Below, one piece after another: positions 30,661-41,799 of a stretch of 64,000 nt of DNA; within the stretch, counting starts at the first letter, position 1; each line of letters begins with the position of its first letter. Made by a program: the position numbers and the translations under genes. Origin of the DNA: Gentiana macrophylla (lineage: Eukaryota > Streptophyta > Magnoliopsida > Gentianales > Gentianaceae); NCBI GenBank assembly GCA_026214975.1, contig JAOBSW010000831.1, positions 106,993-170,992 on the forward strand, read 5' to 3'. Under the pieces are notes generated by a model that was not told the DNA's origin, made no database searches, and saw nothing but the letters and a program-made list of their open reading frames with translations.

Positions 30661-31059
30661 CAAAAATCTGATCACATGATCCCACAAATGATTCCAAAAA
30701 TCCGATTGAACCGAAGTTCACAATATCAAGTTATGAAAGAACATGTAATGAAACAAACATCGGAACGGGGAGAATTGAACCGAAGCAATTAATCACAATG
30801 TGCGTAGAACCTTAAAAAAATGTTGAAGTATCCAACGGGTGACACCCCTGCTCTGGGTTCACTTATGTTTAATGGACAATTGATATTGTAGAGAATTGTT
30901 TTGCTCCACTGCATTTTTAGGTTCATTTGAATCTGAAAATAATGTTCTTTGGAGCATGGTCTAAGGATGGGACTTACGATATATACACTTAATTAATTAG
31001 AGGAAGTCCTAAAATCAATCAATAAAACGCTCAACTAGGAATGAATAATTACACATAAT
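30661..31059. other. Noncoding sequence next to a copia gag fragment
   Basis: On the minus strand, just upstream of the gag frame, this would be leader or LTR of the same degraded element, but I see no clear LTR end or primer binding site. Confidence 0.35.
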
Positions 31060-31400
31060 TACATAACATCGATTGTTGATTTTTCGAAACAAAACAAGAA
31101 AATTATGAAGAACAGAAAAGGAGATTCAAGAACTCTCAACTTGACACCAGCTTTCTAACTTGGATCTCATTTGCATTCTAACAAGGATATTTCTAGACTA
31201 TTCTGTATTACACCCCCTCAAGTTAATTAATGGACTTGATCCGTCATGAGTAGATGCACAACTTGTCACGCCAACGGGAAAAGACGGCCCAAGGTAATGC
31301 TTTAATAAGTACATCCGCAATTAATTTGATCTTGGGCCGAGACACATGAGATACGCGAATGACGCCTTGATTGATTTAATACACTTACGGGCATGCCGCA
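31060..31400 (-). mobile_element. Copia 3' end relic (RNase H tail, polypurine tract, partial LTR)
   Basis: On the minus strand the RNase H tail reads LIADVLIKALPWAVFSRW, like the usual ADVFTKAL block, followed by the purine tract CTTGAGGGGGTGTAATACAG and AT-rich sequence that would be the 3' LTR. It is isolated from other pol segments. Confidence 0.6.
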
Positions 31401-31448
31401 GTATACTGTGGTCACGGTACATTCAAAGTGATCATGCTTTCAACCAAA

Positions 31449-31612
31449 GGTGGACGCAGGATCTCGAGAAATGGGGGATAATAAAAATTTTAAAGGCAAA
31501 AAAAACTAGGGTAGGCAAACTATAAACACAGTACATATATTATTGTATTTTTTTCGGATCAAGGAATGCAGTTGTCCCTCTAAGTTTTATATAGATTCGC
31601 CACTGCTTTCAG
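31449..31612. repeat. Short interspersed element with GGACGCAGG start
   Basis: It begins AAGGTGGACGCAGGATCTCG and ends GATTCGCCACTGCTTTC. The ends resemble those of the element split by the CACTA insertion near 20414 and 22674. No coding sequence. Confidence 0.4.
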
Positions 31613-32044
31613 CATAGCACCGTGTAGAAAGACAAAAACCGGCACAACAGTACCTTACTTTCAAAGACGATGAATATTGCAGCAAAAGTTTGGAATACTA
31701 TACGTTCTAGTGAGCAAAATCATTCACCAAACCAGTTGAATAACCACAAATTTTTTTATGTTCAAAAAAGACGTGCTAATGTGAAAATAATAATAATAAA
31801 ATAATTGACTTTCGGCAAAAGGATTCTTGAAAGACCATAAAGTTAACTGCAAACAATGAAAATCATTTTTTTTTTTTCTTTCTATATTTCCAATTCAACA
31901 TCGTCTAGCAATACATTCTTAAAATATAGAATATTTTGGCTATTAATTAGAGTCGTTTGGTTTTATGTAGAAAGAGTCTTGAAAGTTCCACTTTGCAAGA
32001 TAAGAGAGATGAAAGTTGAGGGAATCACCCATTTTGTTCCTTCT
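31613..32044. other. AT-rich sequence, nothing recognised
   Basis: Only a 72-codon frame at 31856-32074 exists, and its 3' part runs into repeat R2, so it is not credible as a gene. Confidence 0.4.
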
Positions 32045-33110
32045 GATGGCCAAAACAGTGACGTCCAACTTTAACCGGCACAGTACCGGGCCGGAAGCAC
32101 TACAGTGAAGAGCAATGTCGTATCTCACGAGGAATCAATCAAGTATCACAATCAATTTCGTATTTAGTTCAGGCTCACAATAGGGGTGAAAATAATAGCT
32201 AAAACTAGGAAACGAAATAAAAATTGTAACTGTAAAATATATGATAAAATGAATAGCTAAACTATGATCAAGAACACTACTGTTAATACCTTTCCCGAAT
32301 CACTAAGGATGAGTCTTAACCTACCAACCAACCAATCGTTTCTAATGAATGTGTTGTGGGTGCAATCTCCTAAACTGGTCCCTAGGTGCTAATACCACAA
32401 CCTAGTTAACCTATACTCGGTTCAACAGTCCCTTCTATGAGAATTAATTGACCTAATATGAGGAAGAACTGTGAGACGCTCCGCATTCACCGAATTCACG
32501 GCTTAGCTAGAAAAATCTTATCAAGGAACATGCTGCGAATAACTCAACTAGTTCGTGCATGACAATCCTAAAATTCTAGTTCGCACACTCCCTCACAAAA
32601 TACATTTATAAAATTCGTGTGTGGAATCATGAATTAGGTGATCAAATTAATTCAAGCATTAAGATCAAATTTTTAGGACACAATAATTCAAAAGATTTAA
32701 TTTTTCAGCTCTACTCTTTCCTAGATCATCGTTAAAACATTAATTTCGTAGTTCCAACACATAATTTAGCTATAACAAATTTAGCTACTCATAATCAAAT
32801 CTAAATCGCAGGAATTCATAATAAAATAAATTAAAGACATTGTGAAAGATGAAAATAAATTACCAATTAAATCGAAGTAGCAATCCAAACCAAGAAATCG
32901 TCTAATCCTTGCGTTCCAATTGCAAGAAGCTAAAGAAAATATTCTAGGAGTTGCAATACTTGAAAGAAAAATTAAAACCCAAATTTTTGGGGCTAAAAAC
33001 TGACATATAAAAGTCTGTGGTGAAAAGTGTCTATAAAAACACTTAACTACCCCAAAATTACATCGAATATGCCAGAAAAATAGGGTAAAATGTACACGAA
33101 ATTATAGCAA
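32045..33110. repeat. Unclassified repeat R2, copy B
   Basis: GATGGCCAAAACAGTGACG opens the match to copy A at 29065. Homology fades after about 32880, where the copies differ in sequence and length. A GTTGACTCTCATCAC phrase at the far end also occurs just before the copia LTR at 41424. Confidence 0.6.
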
Positions 33111-33433
33111 AGTTGACTCTCATCACCTTCCTTATACGAGGAGATCCGCTCCCATAGCTACACTATTGTATCAAAACGATATCGTTTTAGCTGCTTCAGA
33201 TTTGCACCGTACGTACCATACAATAGTATATACTTGAGAAAAATGATATGTTACACTATTTGATAAACATATAACACACCAACAACGATATATAGGGGCA
33301 CTAAATTGTGTGAAAATATCTCAATATTAGTAATAATTATAGATAAATAACAACACAAAAAATAATCTAATCATATAAAAAATTGGTTTATATAGTTCTT
33401 ACACCCAAAACCGCCCTGTGATTCTAAGCGTTT
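33111..33433. other. AT-rich sequence left of the Tork element
   Basis: It contains a short palindrome AACGATATCGTTTT and no gene. It ends with CGTTT, the target duplication of the following element. Confidence 0.4.
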
Positions 33434-33971
33434 TGTTATAAAACGGATGGAGATAACTTCAGATGCAAGAAACAGAAACAGAAGCAATCAAACATAAACA
33501 ATCAAAGGAGAAGACAGAAACAAGAAGAACACAGATTTAACGTGGAAAACCCCTCAGTGGGAGAGGTAAAAAACCACGGGCAGAAAAGAGATATTTTACT
33601 ATGCACTGAAATTTACAGATTTCAACACCCCACGGATAATGAGACAACAATTGTATTTATAGGCACAAATCCCTAAACCCTAGCCGCCAGGAATCTTTAT
33701 CTGATGCACCATAAATACCCCTACACGTGTCCTCCTTTTAATGACACTGTACAGCTGTCACATAACAGAATTAGCAGATGCGGGACCCTGCTGTATTCAA
33801 GTACTCAGCAGACTATCATCCTGCTGATAGTCACCCCGCCGACGATTTGTGAAGCTCGATGAGACTCCACCCTACTTGAAGCCTGCAATTGAATACACTT
33901 CCGGTGACCATCATCGGTGATTCTTCAGATTGGTTCCACCAAAATGTAGAGTTTAAGTCACCTTACTGACA
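33434..33971 (-). repeat. 3' LTR of the Tork-like element
   Basis: It starts TGTTATAAAACGG and ends CACCTTACTGACA in plus-strand reading. It retains many CAG and CTG triplets that are altered in its partner at 38196. Confidence 0.92.
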
Positions 33972-34429
33972 AATCTCCACCTTGACTTCAACTCTCCCTA
34001 GAGTCAAACAGATTGCACAACCAGATGTACTTGTACCAGATGCACTCGTCAATGCCAGATGTACTTGTACCAGACTATCTCCATAGCATCCACTCCACTG
34101 ATCTGGCCTCAGTAGAGTTTCCAGAAACAGATTATAAGCTTTGAATATTCGGTAAGTCCAGGCAAAGTGGAACTTACTCTCTTGGCGGTTTAGTGAACAT
34201 ATCGCCAGGATTCTCCTTTGTGCCAATCTTCTTCACCACAACCCTCTTCTCATTCCTCAAGAAATGATACGACATCAATATGCTTGGTTCTCTCATGATG
34301 AACCCGATCCTTGGCTAAACATATTGCACTTAGATCATCACAATAAATCTCGGCTGATCTCGATGCAACCCCAAATCACCGACTAGCCCCTTCAACCGGA
34401 TACCCTCCTTAGTTGCTTGAGAAGAGCCA

Positions 34430-35400
34430 TGTATTACGCTTGAGAGTTGATAAGGCCATCAGAGCTTCAAGAAGAGTAGCTTTCGGTGACCACTTTGCAT
34501 TTCCCAATGTAAACACATACCCGGTCATTGATTTCTCATCATCAACATCACTGCATAATCAAGATCACAATAACTCGTGACTGCACCAATTATCACCTCT
34601 ATAAATGAGACCAACATCAATTTGTACTCTCTCGTGTACTGAATATCCTTTTAAATGACTTTCCAGTGTTCCTTTCCAGGTTGAGCCATATACTGCCGAC
34701 AACACCGACGCCGCTCGAGTCAGATCAGGCCTAGTGCATACCATGGCATACATCAGGATCGCCAACCGCACTAGCATAGGAACTTTTGACATAGACTCTT
34801 CTTCTCTTGGTGGTTGTGAAGCATAAACAGACAAATGAGCATTTGATGCCATAGGAGTATCTATTGGTTTTGCAGCAGACATCCCAAACTTGGCCAATAT
34901 CTTCTGCACATAACCCTGCTGAGACAAGAATAATTTCTTCTGACTTCTATCTCTCCACATCTCCATCCCCAAGATTTTCTTGGTTGCACCTAAATCCTTC
35001 ATTTCAAATTCAGCACTAAGAAGGTTCTTCAGATTTTGAACATCAGACTTTCTTTTTTTGTATGACTATCAAGCATGTCATACACATGAGAACAAGATAG
35101 ATATATGATCCATCTTTCAAACAGATTGTGGTAAACACAATGATCATATGGACTTCTGTTGTAACCTCTTTGAAGCATGAAATCATCAAACCTTTTATAC
35201 CACTTTGTCTTGGAGCTTGCTTGAGACCATACAATGATTTCTTCAACTTGCAAACATAGTTTTCCTTTCCAGAACTTGAAAACCCTCGGTGTGTCATGTA
35301 TATCTCCTTATCCACCTCACCATGTAGAAAAGCGGTTTTCACATCTAATTGCTCAAGTTCAGATCCTGGCTGTGCCACTATTGCTAGTAACACCACGATT
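34430..35400 (-). pseudogene. RT and RNase H of the Tork-like element
   Basis: 35396-35043 reads LEQLDVKTAFLHGEVDKEIY and KSLYGLKQAPRQ, then frameshifts through the YVDD region. 35002-34565 reads MKDLGATKKILGMEMWRDRS, LSQQGYVQKILAKFGM and YAMVCTRPDLTRAASVLS, the signature of the Tork/Tnt1 lineage. RNase H below 34700 is only partly readable. Several frameshifts fall near CAG/CTG sites. Confidence 0.85.
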
Positions 35401-35554
35401 GAAGTGTGTCGACCTTTGGTGAAAATATTTCATCAAAGTCAACCCCTTCCTTTTGATGAATCCTCTTGCAACCAAACGTGCCTTTATACGACCCTACGCG
35501 CTTTGTTATTCCTTCCTTTTCTTGAAAATCCATTTACAAGTCACAACTCCCTTG

Positions 35555-37255
35555 TCAAGTAAGTTTGTTTGACCAATTCCCAAGTCGATTCTTCAACAAT
35601 GACTCCATTTCATCTCCCATGGCTGCATGCCACCGAGATGCTTCTATACATGTCATCGCTTCCTCGTAAGTAGTAGGTTCAAGAACCTCTACTTCTTCAA
35701 AGAACTTGGAGTGCATATCCAGCCAAATCATCATATCCATATCTCCTGAGGTATCCCAACATTAGATCTTCTAGGCTCTTTGGCCTAGACTCTGGCGATC
35801 AATGTTTGTATGATGCCTCTTTGAGGTCTCGGTGAGGGTGGCTTGGATCGATTCTCGTTCATTATCCAGATTAGTATAGTGTTGATTTTGATCCACCGAT
35901 TGTTGCATATCGAGACTCCACCAAGCTCCACTGCTTCTCAACACTATCAGTTCAAAGATCGGTTTGGACTCGTGAGACCTCCCCACCGATGAGTTTAACA
36001 TAGAATTTTCATCAAACACAACGTCCTGCTGAGGATTACTACGGACTCTGTGATGACCAAATCCTATATCCTTTCACTCCATCACCATACCCCCACAAAC
36101 ACTCCTTCTTGGCTCTTGGCTCCAACTTCCCTTCACTAACATGATAGTAAGTTGTACTTCCAAAAACCCTTAGAATCGAGTAGTCAGCGAGGCTTGCTCG
36201 ACCACATCTCAAATGGTGTCTTGAGATTGATTCTGTGTGAGGACTCTGTTGATTAAATAGCAAAGTTGTCTTAACAAACACGCCCAAAATCTCCTTGATA
36301 AACCCGATTTTGAGAAAGCATACATCTTGCCCTCTCCAAGTAGAGTTTGATTCATCCTTTCAATTTACACCATTACGATGAGGTGTATTCCTTACGATGA
36401 TGATGTCTAAGCAATACCCTCATTTGCACAAAATGAATCAAACTCCGTCAGTGGTAATTCGGACCATTATCTGCACGCGAAGCTTCTTGATTTTCTTGCC
36501 TAAGCGATTCTCCACGGGGGCCTTCCAACGCTTGAAGTTCTTGAATGCATCACTTTTGTTCTTCATCATCACCACCCAAGTCATCCTTGAATAGTCATCT
36601 ATGAATGACACAAAATATCTGTGACCACCCAATGACTCAACTTTTGATGGACCCATGATCGAATGGATATAATCAAGTGTTGCCTTTGTATTGTGCAACC
36701 CTTTGAGAATTTACTTTATGCAACTTCCCAAACACACAATGTTCACAAAAGTCCAGATTCTTGACCTTATATCCCCAAGAAAGCTCTTTGAAGAAAGAAT
36801 CTGCATACCCTTTCACCCATGTGACCTAGTCTCATGTGCCACAGTGAGTCTCATTGAGATCAGTGAAGCTCAGCGAGATGTAATGCAAAGAAGGTTGATG
36901 CGATCTGATAGATCCTTGTAATATATACAAGGTTCCTCTTGATGCCTTTGAGGACTATAATCGAATCTTTGAAGACATTCATTTGTCCACCTTCACCCTT
37001 GAAATTGAACCCTTGTGGCATCCAAGTAGACTAAGAGATACCAAATTCTTGGTCATCTGTGGAACATGTCTTACATCTTTCGAGGTGTACTGAATTTACC
37101 ATCCTCTCGTCCTTAACTTTCTTGAGCCAATTCCCACAACTTTGCAAACCTTCTTTGTTGGCCATATAGATTTGACCACCATCCATCTCGCTCATAAGTA
37201 GAAAACCACTGTTTGGACAAATATGGTAGGATGCTCCAGAATCAAGTATCCACAC
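35555..37255 (-). pseudogene. Protease and integrase of the Tork-like element
   Basis: 37255-37031 reads MWILDSGASYHICPNSGFL, the intact protease D-S-G. 36698-36438 reads IMGPSKVESLGGHRYFVSFI, DDYSRMTWVVMMKNKSDAF, the integrase core. 36287-36039 covers the integrase C-terminal region (LRVFGSTTYYHVSEGKLEPR and KKECLWGYGDGVKGYRIW). 35740-35555 is the linker before RT (EEVEVLEPTTYEEAM). Frames alternate. Confidence 0.8.
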
Positions 37256-37559
37256 ATCATTGTGGTGTGTAGAATCTCCGCAACTAGAACCAGATCCTCA
37301 TCGATTGCTTAGTAGCCAAAGCTGGCGTGCGCTGAATTTCCTTCCTGTGTTTGTTTCTTCTTCCTTGGGCAGTTGGACTTCCAATGTCCACGCTCGCTAC
37401 GAGAATTACTGACATCGATGAGACTTAGGACCTTTGGACCACGACTTCTTTTCTTCTTCTCGTCCATATCCTTTTCCACTATTGTTGCTAGCTACTAGCC
37501 CAAAGAAATTGATCTGTCTGCCAGCTGACCTTGTGTCTAAGCTCCCTGGCATGTAAGGC

Positions 37560-38090
37560 GGACCTTACATCCTCCAAAGCCATTGTATCCTTTCCAACTA
37601 TGAAAGATGCACAAAGTTTTCATATGATGCGGTAATGACACCAACAGGATTAAATTTGCATCTTCATCTTCAATTTTGACATCAATATTCCTTAAATCAA
37701 GCAATATTGTGTTCATTTGGTCCAGATGTTCCTCGGTGGACTTCCTTCATGCATCTTCAAATTGAACAACCTCTGTTTCAACAACAACTTGTTGGTCGTT
37801 GACTTGGTCATATCTGAGACTTTCAAGCTTCTTCCACAACTTGGTGCGGTGTCTTCCTCGGCAACCTCGGTGATAACATCATCGAGATAAGCACAACATG
37901 ATGCTTGAATGTGCTTTCTCTTCCAGACCGGCATAATCTGCTTGACTTTGTATTTGGTTTGTCGGATAAAGGATTCCACAAACCTGCTTTGTTTCAACGA
38001 TTGCACGCATCTTGATTTGCCACAGACCAAAACTGTTCCTCCTCAGTAAATTTATCGATTTTTACGTTTATCTGCGACATCTTTTTCTTG
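37560..38090 (-). pseudogene. gag of the Tork-like element
   Basis: The likely start is the ATG around 38080 (MSQINVKIDKFTEEEQFW). 38030-37713 continues in another frame with LWKSLKV-like capsid sequence and SPPRNIWTK. The zinc knuckle near 37370-37400 is recognisable only as a CxxC-like remnant. Frameshifts break it at least twice. Confidence 0.6.
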
Positions 38091-38195
38091 CTAAAGATCA
38101 CAACTTTATCACAGATCCTAGCACCTTGTTGAAGGCCTTGGTGAAGATGAAGTTGATCGTGCATTGTTTTCTCCGGAACCTTGCTCGATACCACT

Positions 38196-38724
38196 TGTTA
38201 TAAAGCGGATGGAGATAACTCCGGATGCAAGAAAGCGAAGCGAAGCAATCAAACATAAACAATCAAAGGAGAAGACAGAAACAAGAAGAACCTGATTTAA
38301 CGTGGAAAACCCTCGGTGGGAGAGGTAAAAAACCACGGGCGAGAAAGAGATATTTTATTATGCTTTGAAATTTCTGATTTCAACACCCCACGGATAATGA
38401 GACAACAATTGTATTTATAGGCACAAATCCCAAACCCTAGCCGCCAGAATCTTTATCTCGATGCACCATAAATACCCCTACACGTGTCCTCCTTTTAATG
38501 ACACCGCATACCGTCACATATCACATAATAATTGTGAGATGCGGGACCTGCTTTGTATTCAAGTACTCGCAGACTATCACCTGCCGATAGTCACCCCGAC
38601 CGAAGCTCGATGAGACTCCACCCATGGCTAACGAGAATTGAATACACTTCTCAGCTGACCATCACTCAGCTGATTCTTCAGATTGGTTCCACCAAAATGT
38701 AGAGTTTAAGTCACCTTACTGACA
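38196..38724 (-). repeat. 5' LTR of the Tork-like element
   Basis: It starts TGTTATAAAGCGG and ends CACCTTACTGACA. On the element strand the primer binding site follows as AGTGGTATCGAGC (about 38183-38195); the usual form TGGTATCAGAGC would differ by CAG to CG. Confidence 0.92.
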
Positions 38725-38910
38725 CGTTTTATATTAATAAATTTTTATATATATTTTTCAAATGATATATAATGTTGATGTGGACTTTATACTAATTTTT
38801 AAAATTAAACCCACTATTTTCCAATTTAAACGCGTATATGATTTCGTGATGACAACTCTACCCTCCAAATCATTTTCAATATAATAATGTGAAAGAAAAC
38901 TCTTCACCTC

Positions 38911-38919
38911 TATAAATAG
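38911..38919 (+). promoter_or_regulatory. TATA box of cysteine-rich peptide gene 2
   Basis: TATAAATAG preceded by CACCTC is a classic plant TATA box. It lies 267 bp before the ATG, but about 171 bp of that appears to be a later retroposon insertion, which would bring the original spacing close to that of gene 1. Confidence 0.65.
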
Positions 38920-38993
38920 ATATCCAATCGGTTGTTAAAATTGTCACACATGTTTCATCATAACATATATATAGTGACAGATATCTATATTAG

Positions 38994-39134
38994 TTTGGGT
39001 GGTGTCTTGTTTTAATTTGGTGATGTTTTGATTAGTTTGGTTCACTTATGTAAGCGGCATATGCGTTTGATTGGTGTAACTTGGATTGGTTCATGCTAGC
39101 TTCTTGTCAGCTGCAATAAAACTTTAACTTGCTG

Positions 39135-39164
<30 letters not shown>
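38994..39164 (+). mobile_element. LINE 3'-tail-like insertion in the 5' leader of cysteine-rich gene 2
   Basis: The insert runs from TTTGGGTGGTGTCTTG to a (TA)n tail and is flanked by TATATTAG on both sides (38986-38993 and 39165-39172). TGCTAGCTTCTTGTCAGCTG followed by AATAAAACTT resembles the LINE tail at 40050-40290. The right-hand duplication partly merges with the TA repeat, so its length is uncertain. Confidence 0.5.

Positions 39165-39169
<5 letters not shown>
39139..39169. repeat. (TA)n microsatellite in the gene 2 leader
   Basis: About 15 TA units lie directly before TTAGAGACAATG. They are probably the tail of the retroposon insert. Length may vary between individuals. Confidence 0.85.
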
Positions 39170-39173
<4 letters not shown>

Positions 39174-39177
39174 GACA

Positions 39178-39656
39178 ATGGCTTCAAAGATGTACTTCTT
39201 TATCCTCATTGTTTTCATCATCACAGGTACAACCAAATTCATTCTCTTCATACAATATCTTGTATCCATTCAATAAAATAGAAGTATATATATAAAAGTG
39301 TATTGATTTTGATATATTTTCTTCTTTTTATTTTATGCAATACAATCACAATGTTTTTTTTTCCAGTTACAGAGACGTCTTCTCAAATTAGCAGGGATAA
39401 CGCAGTTGATGATGAACTAGGAAATGCCAGTATACAGCAAAGAAATCGGTTTCAAAGTGATTTCAATCTTCGTGTCAGAAATCTCTTCTCGGACCCGGCG
39501 GTAATCGTCTGTATAAGCAATCTGGAGACAAGCGATCTGGATAAGGGAAAGTGCATAGACAATAATGATTGCCAAAATCCTGATTGCGAATGCATCAAAC
39601 TTAAAGAGGAGTTTTCGCAATGCATAGTGTATAATGATGTATCTAGACAACCTTAA
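39178..39656 (+). CDS. Secreted cysteine-rich (knottin-like) peptide gene 2, two exons
   Basis: Exon 1 is 39178-39226 (49 nt, the same length as in gene 1) and exon 2 is 39367-39656, joined across a 140-bp GT-AG intron in phase 1, giving 112 residues. Residues 1-17 (MASKMYFFILIVFIITV) are a signal peptide. A longer propeptide-like part (about residues 18-64, with acidic and basic patches) precedes cysteines 65, 79, 85, 90, 92 and 102, spaced x13, x5, x4, x1, x9. The block KCIDNNDCQNPDCECIK parallels GCRNNDDCPDIECECVK of gene 1, so the two are paralogues. The pattern fits an inhibitor cystine knot, with plant NCR and defensin-like families as alternatives. It lies between two retrotransposons but is intact. 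Confidence 0.75.
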
Positions 39657-40049
39657 GATTCACAAAAATCTATTGTCGAAATATACCTGTGTAATGCTCC
39701 TGTCATAACCAGGCAGTCACGTCCATATTTTCTCGTTCGTTCGTTGTGCACGAGTGATTGCGTCGGTAAAATTAATTTAAAAAAATCATCTATATCTAGT
39801 GTGTTTGCTTTCTGTTTTTAATTACGAATAATAGTGACACTTTCAACTTTTTTATTTGTGATATGTATCAATTTGTAAGAATATATACTTTTTGTTATCA
39901 ATGTTGCGCATCACAATTTTTATTATTATTATTCTTTTTTATACAGATTATCACTATTAATTTCATGTCTTTATTTGAACTTAATTTGTATCAATTTGTG
40001 AAAATATATACTTTTTGTTATCAATGTTGGTAGGAATACAACTCTTAGT
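39657..40049. other. 3' flank of cysteine-rich gene 2
   Basis: It contains the presumed 3' UTR and two similar AT-rich blocks (TTTGTAAGAATATATACTTTTTG near 39870 and TTTGTGAAAATATATACTTTTTG near 40000), an imperfect direct repeat. No coding sequence. Confidence 0.5.
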
Positions 40050-40290
40050 ACTACTTGAGAAGATTGGTTAAATAAACCATTATAGTTGGTGTTGCAATAA
40101 TACTTGGAGTATCACTTTAATCTCTGTTTGGGCCCGTGAGATGCTAACACTTTTAGACTTGGTGTAATTGTTGACTTCCAAGATGTTGGGGTCTTTTGAT
40201 TGGTTTTGTAATGCGTGACTTTGGCTTAGTATCTTGCTAGCCTTAGCTCTTTCTAATAAAAAATGTTTGTTGTTCAAAAAAAAAAAAAAT
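40050..40290 (+). mobile_element. LINE 3' tail with poly(A)
   Basis: The sequence reads through TTTTGTAATGCGTGACTTTGG, CTTGCTAGCCTTAGCTC, AATAAAAAATG and ends in a 13-base A-run at about 40277-40289. The TGCTAGC...AATAAAA tail resembles the insert in the gene 2 leader. The 5' end and target duplication are not resolved. Confidence 0.6.
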
Positions 40291-40734
40291 GTTGTGCATC
40301 ACTAATTATTTTTTATTAATTTTTTTCCTCACAAAGTCACAAAGTATCCCAGACAATTGTCTGAGTCTAATTCTTCGAGGTACTGTCGGATACCGAAGGT
40401 GGAGACCTCTTCCAATAAGGTTTGATGTATCCACAAGGGCTCGAAACCGACACCTCATGCTTAATCAAGTGGCCAGGAAGAGACGGGCCAGAAGGGTAAA
40501 AAAAAGAAGTTAAAAAATAAGCAATCAGGAAGATTCAAAATTAAATAATTTATAAGGACAAAAATAATAGAAGTATACAAGAATACACCATTTTACATCT
40601 GGAAATTAAAAAATGAATGGTATTTTTTCGGGGAAGGGGGGATTCTTATTTGGGGTGGGGATGAAAATCAAACATTGGTTCCCAACAAGAAGTGCAATGA
40701 CATTTACCGCTAAACCAAATGAGATTCCAAAAAA
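40290..40734. other. Noncoding intergenic sequence
   Basis: A 74-codon frame at 40289-40513 has a basic C-terminus (RKRRARRVKKRS) but matches nothing and starts inside LINE-adjacent sequence. I do not call it a gene. Confidence 0.4.
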
Positions 40735-41060
40735 CTAAATATTATTTTTTCTATCCTACTAAATATTTCAAATGGCTATATCATTTTTATTTAGAACTTC
40801 GTGTATCTTAATTCTTTCACCATGATTAATATTATTCGCCTTCTTTATTTTGATATCTTATTTGATATTTTTTCCGGCATAATTTCTGATAATCAAAATT
40901 TTCTTCTTAGATTCATACGATGCATTAACATTGAAATAGAAGATGCATATATCAACAATTAAGTTGAAGATGCAGTAACGGTGAAACAAAAGATGCAGTA
41001 TTAAAATATGCAGTAACAATGAATTTGAAGATGCAGTGACATATGAAGATGCACTTGAAG
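40735..41060. repeat. Unclassified repeat R3, copy B
   Basis: It aligns with 30100-30360 and extends into a run of short words GAAGATGCAGTAAC repeated with variation up to 41060. It is noncoding. Confidence 0.6.
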
Positions 41061-41423
41061 ACCAAATCATTTGTCATTATATCTTCATTCAATATTCATA
41101 CAGACCAAATCAATGGTCACCGCATCTTAATTAATTGACACTTACATTTACGGTGTCAATTACATTTATAGTGTCACTGTACCTAAGTGAAATTGCACAA
41201 AGTCCATGTCGTACTTTGTTATTGCATGTTGTCACAACATAAGAAATAACATTGTGAAGTGATAGTTAAAATAACATGCACCTTACACGTACCCATAAAA
41301 TAATAGAAGAATAAAGGTTAATGTGAACCAAAGTTGTGCTAAATAAAAAAATTCAAAATATGTTGAATCCTAAAAACCAAAGATGCATAGAAGTGTTGAC
41401 TCTCATCACTCTCCCTCTACCAG
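41061..41423. other. Noncoding sequence left of the short-LTR copia element
   Basis: It includes a local repetition of TACATTTACGGTGTCAATTACATTTATAGTGTCA (two similar halves, about 41143-41176). It ends in GTTGACTCTCATCAC, also seen near 33115. Confidence 0.45.
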
Positions 41424-41799
41424 TGATAGATTTAGGTGAATAACAAAATAATTGTCATTAGAAAACCAATGAGTTTTACAATAGACTTATATAGAGAGCC
41501 CACGAAGGCTATAAACGGAAAATACAAATAAAATATAAATAATCTATCATCTAATACGCTCCTCAAGCGGATGGAGGTGAGCGAAGGCCAAGCTTGGAAA
41601 CAAAAGTAGAAAATGATAACCGCGGCAAAGGCTTGGTAAGAACATCACCAACCTGTTGCAGCAGCGACACGAGCAACACGAACAAGACCTCGCTCAACAT
41701 GCTCACGAATAAAATGATAGTCAATAGCCACGTGTTTCATTCGTGAGTGGAAGACTAGATTGACACTTAGTCGAAGAGCACCTAAATTGTCACAGAAAA

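Larger units (their letters stand above)
33434..38724 (-). mobile_element. Complete Tork/Tnt1-like Ty1/copia retrotransposon
   Basis: The LTRs are 33434-33971 and 38196-38724 (538 and 529 bp, TGTTATAAA...CTGACA), with a perfect CGTTT target duplication at 33429-33433 and 38725-38729. The primer binding site TGGTATCGAGC is inside the right LTR and a polypurine tract AAGGTGGAGATT abuts the left LTR, so the element reads leftward. Protein order is gag, protease, integrase, RT, RNase H. All frames are broken as read. LTR differences cluster at CAG/CTG, which makes age and inactivity uncertain. Confidence 0.92.

Noticed and set aside
31856..32074. 72-codon plus-strand frame with a hydrophobic start
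   Set aside because: It runs into repeat R2 at 32045 and has no splice or promoter support.
40289..40513. Frame with a hydrophobic start and a basic end, signal-peptide-like
   Set aside because: It starts at the end of a LINE poly(A) tail and lacks the cysteine pattern of the two peptide genes.
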